From: Sindora glabra
Taxonomy: Eukaryota; Streptophyta; Magnoliopsida; Fabales; Fabaceae
Assembly (NCBI GenBank): GCA_020226215.1
Contig: CM035234.1
Coordinates: forward strand, 18,132,713-18,196,712
DNA: 64,000 nucleotides
Direction: 5' to 3'
A program made the position numbers and the translations under genes. Positions 60,262-64,000 of this stretch are shown here, in pieces. The stretch's first letter is position 1. Each line of letters begins with the position of its first letter. The notes under the pieces are model-generated. The model ran no database searches. It was not told the origin of the DNA and worked only from the letters and a program-made list of their open reading frames with translations.

Positions 60262-60656
60262 TAAAGTATCAATTAACCAATGATAGGTTGACATTTGGCG
60301 ATTATTATTTCTTCTTTCTTAGATTAGAAGACAGATAGTTTTTCTTGTAAAAATATTTTAATTGTGTTAAAGATATAATTTATAAAATCGAGAGAGAATT
60401 TGAAAACTCAGCATGCTTTTGAGTAAATTTACTAAAATCGAAGGCAAAATGCACGAAAATCAAACGTAATAAATAAGGAATAAATAAAATATAATAATTA
60501 AATAAATATAAAATAAATAAAGAAACAAGACGTAAAGAAAGTCGAAACCATACTTTTGAACAATTCAACAATTCATAACTTCTTTAGCTTAGCAATTATT
60601 AACACATAAAGCAAGCAAAAGAAGACAAAAAGGCTATCAACAACAAATATAATTAT
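60262..60656. other. Spacer before copia D
   Basis: AT-rich; the minus-strand frame at 60380-60571 is hydrophobic by composition only. No gene. Confidence 0.4.
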
Positions 60657-60910
60657 TGTTGTAATCTTGTGTGTTATTCCAATAATAGATAAGTACAATA
60701 TATACAAGTCATGAAGAGAATAAATTCCTGAAATTTCCTAATATGTATTGATCATAATTGATCATGATTCCTATCCCTAGAATCATTTCCAATATGCATT
60801 AATCATGATGTGTACAAGATTTTCTAAATATTAGTAATGAGATAATTAACATAATTAAGATGATTTTCCTAAATAATTATTGTAATTAATATGATATGAT
60901 TTTCCTAATA
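60657..60910 (-). repeat. 3' LTR of copia D
   Basis: About 254 bp; minus strand begins TATTAGGAAAATCATATC and ends near GATTACAACA. The far edge is uncertain by a few bases to tens of bases because no partner LTR is in the window. Confidence 0.55.
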
Positions 60911-60971
60911 CTCCCCCTCAAGTTGGTGCATGAAAGTCTTGAATGCCCAACTTGTCCAAAAAAAAGTTAAA

Positions 60972-62340
60972 TTATTGTTTCTCGAGAGTTTTAGTTAAGA
61001 TATCAACAAGCTGGTTGTAGGTCCATACATGCATAGTAGTAATGTTACCAACTTGGATTTCATCACGAATGAAATGATAATCCACCTCATTATGCTTAAT
61101 GCGTTCATGAAATACTGAATTGGCTGCAATATGAATGGCTGCTTGGCTATCACAATAGAGTTGCATAGGTTGAGGGTGTGGTACTCGTAAGTCACCCAGA
61201 AGAGTTTTAAGCCATTTCAATTCATAAGTTGTAGTAGCCATAGATCTATAGTTAGCCTCTACTAAGGAACGGGAAACTGTGGCCTACTTTTTGGTTTTCC
61301 AAGATATAGGGGACTGGCCTAATAAAACAAAATATCATATTAATGAACATCTACTAAGAGGACAGCTGGCCCAATCAGAATCATAGTAAGCATATAATTG
61401 TAAATCACTATCCGACCGAAGAAAGATCCCTTATCCTGGATTAGCTTTCAAATACCTAACCACCCTTATTACAGCATCCTAATGTTCCTAACAGGAACAA
61501 TGCATGAATTGAGCTAGGATATGTACAAAGTAACTAAGTTCAAGTTGAGATATGGTTAAATAGATAAGTCTCCCAATGAGACGATGATATTTCTCAGGAT
61601 CCTCCAAAATAGCTCCATTAGCAAAGACTAATCCATGATTTTGCTTAAGAGGAAAACCGGCCGATTTGGCTCTTAACAACCCAATTTCTAAGATAATATC
61701 CAAAGCATATTTGCGTTGCCACAAGAAAATACCTTAAGTTCTTCGGACCATCTCAAGACCTAAAAAATACTTCAGAGAGTTAAGATCCTTCATGTAGAAG
61801 CATGTGCTAAGATACTGCTTGAATCGTTTAATCACATCTCCATTGTTCCCTGCAATAATGAGATCATTAACATACATTAGAATAGTTAAAATCACATTCC
61901 CATCATAATAAGTGAAAAGTGAGTAATCGGCATGGGATTGTTTGAACCCATATTTCTTTAATGCGGCAGTAAGTTTTGCAAATCAATTTTGTGGCACCTG
62001 CTTTAAGCCATAAAGGGATTTTTAGAGCTAGCACACTTTCCCAAGATCTGCACTAGAAAAGTGGGGAGGTAATTGCATATAAACTTCCTCATCCAAATCA
62101 CCATGCAAGAAAGCATTATAAACGTCCATTTGATGTAGTATCCATGACCGAGCAACAACAACAAATAAAAGTGTTCAAACTATAACCATCTTTGCGATTG
62201 GTGCAAAAGTCTCATTATAATCGATTCCTTCTCTTTGCCTATCTTCTCGAACAACTAGTCTCGCTTTATGATGGTCCATGGTCCCATTTGATTTATACTT
62301 AATCTTATACACCCATTTGTAACCAATAGCTTTCTTTTTA
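60972..62340 (-). pseudogene. Copia D reverse transcriptase and RNase H remnant
   Basis: RNase H at 60972-61241 reads TTTYELKWLKTLLGDL, LYCDSQAAIHIAANSVFHER, HNEVDYHFIRDEI and QLVDILTKTLEKQ, close to the family pattern, with Cys-Asp-Ser-Gln kept. RT is broken: LIIAGN is preceded by YVND (about 61873-61862) in place of YVDD, and QNHGLVFANGAI and YHRLIGRLIYLTIS lie at 61488-61660. The RT palm start (MDVYNAFLHGDLDEEVYMQ-type) appears around 62140-62060. Stops in between. Confidence 0.8.
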
Positions 62341-64000
62341 GGTGGAAGTATTGTTAATGTCTAGGTGCCATTCTTTTTTAAAGCATTTATTTTGTCTTTC
62401 ATGGCTTTGCATTATAAGGGGTGTTCAACAACATCTGAGAATCGAGATGGCTCATGTCTAGAAGTCACTGCTACAAGAAACTGTCTATGTTTCATAGAAA
62501 AATTACTACAAGTCACATAATGTGCAATAGTGTGACCTCGACCAAGAGGTTCATTTATAAGTGGTGCTAGCATAACATTCTCTTCTGAGGGATTTGGATT
62601 CGAACCTCCTTCTTATACCTCCCCAATGTGTCCCTCAACTTCATTACTTCCCCTTACACCAAGCATACCTGTGCTAGATTTATCAATGAAAGGAGATCCA
62701 CCATTCCATAAGATTTGTGTAGGGGCATGAGATTTATTTGCTATATAGGAGTGATTAATGAAAGGAAACTCATTTTCACAAAACACAACATCATCAGACT
62801 CAAAGTATTCCCTACTTTCTAAGTCATAAAGACACCATCCTTTTTTCCATAAGGAAATCCTAGAAAAATGCATTTTCGACTTCTCTTACCAAACTTATCC
62901 TTTTGGCAGGGTCAATTGTGGGCATAACACAAACATTCAAAAGTGCAAATATGAGAATAAATAGGGGTCTTACCAAACAATACTTCATGAGGACTTTTAC
63001 CTTTATGATGAGTGGTAGGAGTGTGATTTATCAAGTATCCTGCAGTAAGAATACATTCTCCCCAAAATTCAATAGGTAGATTAGCTTGAAATCAAAGAGC
63101 TCGAGCTACATTTAAAATATGCCTATATTTTCTTTTCACACAGCCATTTTGTTGAGGGTTGTCAACCACGGAAGTTTGATGAATTATTCCATGTTCAATA
63201 AAATAGGATTTCAAGGCTTTAAATTCAACTCCATTATCACTTCTTACAATTTTCACGAACTTGTTAAATTGAGTGTTCACCATAGCACAAAAATTTTTAA
63301 GAATATTCCTAACTTTACTCCTTTCTACCAATAAATAAATCTACACAGCACGAGAAAAGTCATCCATAATGGTTAAAAAATAAGAAGTACCACAAGAAGA
63401 GTGAACATGATAAGCACCCCACACATCACAATGTATTAAATCAAAGGGTTCAATGGCTTTATTTTGACTTGGAATAAAAATATCTCTTGTTTGCTTAGCT
63501 CTTAAACAAATATCGCAAACTTTCTCATGTTTATTACTAATTTGAATATTAGGAAGTAAATTAACTATTTGACTTGTAGGATGTCCCATACGCCTATGCT
63601 ACATGGTAAAGGAGTCAATTCCACTTGCTTTGCACACCTGGACAAAGGTCACTGTGCAAAAATGATACATCCCATTTTGCTGTTCACCCATACCAATCAC
63701 TATCCTTGAAGTGCGGTCTTGTATTACACACAATTTATTAAAAAAAGTAACTGCACAATTTGAGTCATATATCAATTGAGAGACAAAAATAAGGTTACAC
63801 GTTAAATTGGAGACATATAACACATTATTCAAGATTAGGCCTGTCACAAAATTTATTGTTCCTTCCTTGTTTGCAATTGCATTTCTTCCATTAGGTAGCC
63901 TAATAGGACAAGGTGAGACATCAACTATGTTTGTCAACAAACTTATATTACTTATCATATGATTTGAAGCCCCTATATCCAGCAACCAAGAATTTTTCAC
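62341..64000 (-). pseudogene. Copia D protease and integrase remnant
   Basis: The protease site reads SWLLDIGASNHM (63990-63955), Ile in place of Ser of DSGA. The integrase zinc domain has HRRMGH..CDICLRAKQ (63598-63500) after a stop one base from Trp. The core has HCDVWGAY (first Asp), VRSDNGVEF (second Asp) and NGCVKRKYRHIL, where the catalytic Glu is Lys (about 63150). Further stops follow AV (63341) and AL (63092), and the C-terminal PYGKKDGVF-type block is at about 62840. All changes seen are simple transitions. Confidence 0.8.

Larger units (their letters stand above)
60657..64000 (-). mobile_element. Ty1/copia LTR retrotransposon D, 3' part (cut by window end)
   Basis: Minus-strand protease, integrase, RT and RNase H remnants run from 64000 down to 60972, then a polypurine tract TGAGGGGGAG (60911-60920) and an LTR (60910 down to about 60657, starting TATTAGGAAAATC). 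The order is Ty1/copia. The LTR start is one transition from TG. The 5' LTR, Gag and left target duplication lie beyond the window, so the LTR 3' edge is an estimate from a TG/CA terminus. The motifs recall the Retrofit/Ale group, which I cannot confirm. Confidence 0.85.

Noticed and set aside
1..64000. CRISPR arrays, operons, prophage, riboswitches
   Set aside because: The window is plant nuclear DNA; the direct repeats found are LTRs, target duplications or local tandem duplications without regular spacers.

Overview
The window reads as nuclear DNA of a dicot plant. It is strongly AT-rich, holds a plant-type P-class pentatricopeptide-repeat (PPR) gene with one intron, the post-LRR end of a TIR-NBS-LRR (TNL) resistance gene (TNLs point to a dicot), decayed plastid rRNA, and many layers of plant transposons. 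There is no sign of operons, a phage or CRISPR. I found no intact protein-coding gene. The only gene with a near-complete reading frame is the PPR gene on the minus strand (16967-19987), and it carries one in-frame stop and two compensating one-base shifts.

Layout. 1-3108: AT-rich intergenic DNA with a dispersed repeat. 3114-9245: an old Ty1/copia element (A, plus strand) with a CTATA target duplication and what looks like a captured host exon. 9673-9735: a tRNA-Arg(TCT) relic. 10958-14398: TNL tail fragments; one copy is split by about 1.7 kb that contains plastid 23S and 16S rRNA pieces. 16967-19987: the PPR gene. 21036-23518: two adjacent PIF/Harbinger-like non-autonomous elements. 24677-30923: copia element B (minus strand). 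31405-31692: a cleanly bounded hAT-type MITE.

33180-40580 is a nested stack: a broken L1-type LINE, an RTE-type LINE inserted into its 3' part with a 23-bp target duplication, and a 1,661-bp solo LTR inserted into the RTE with a GAAAG duplication. 40600-54130 is a locally duplicated block with an unidentified host-gene-like fragment, split by copia element C (45098-51971, plus strand, perfect GCACA duplication). 54597-60259 holds several tandem or inverted duplications and a 783-bp foldback element. 60657-64000 is the 3' part of copia element D (minus strand), cut by the window edge.

The dominant process is transposon insertion followed by decay. Many stops, lost catalytic residues and mutated LTR ends are C-to-T or G-to-A changes, as expected for methylated plant transposons. 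I found no convincing new multi-gene system. The most useful leads are the triple-lesion PPR gene, the plastid rRNA mosaic inside the R-gene tail, the GC-rich hairpin cluster in the leader of copia C, the gene-like exon inside copia A, and the asparagine-rich inverted duplication at 55329-56021. Everything was read by eye without database searches, so family names rest on recalled motifs.
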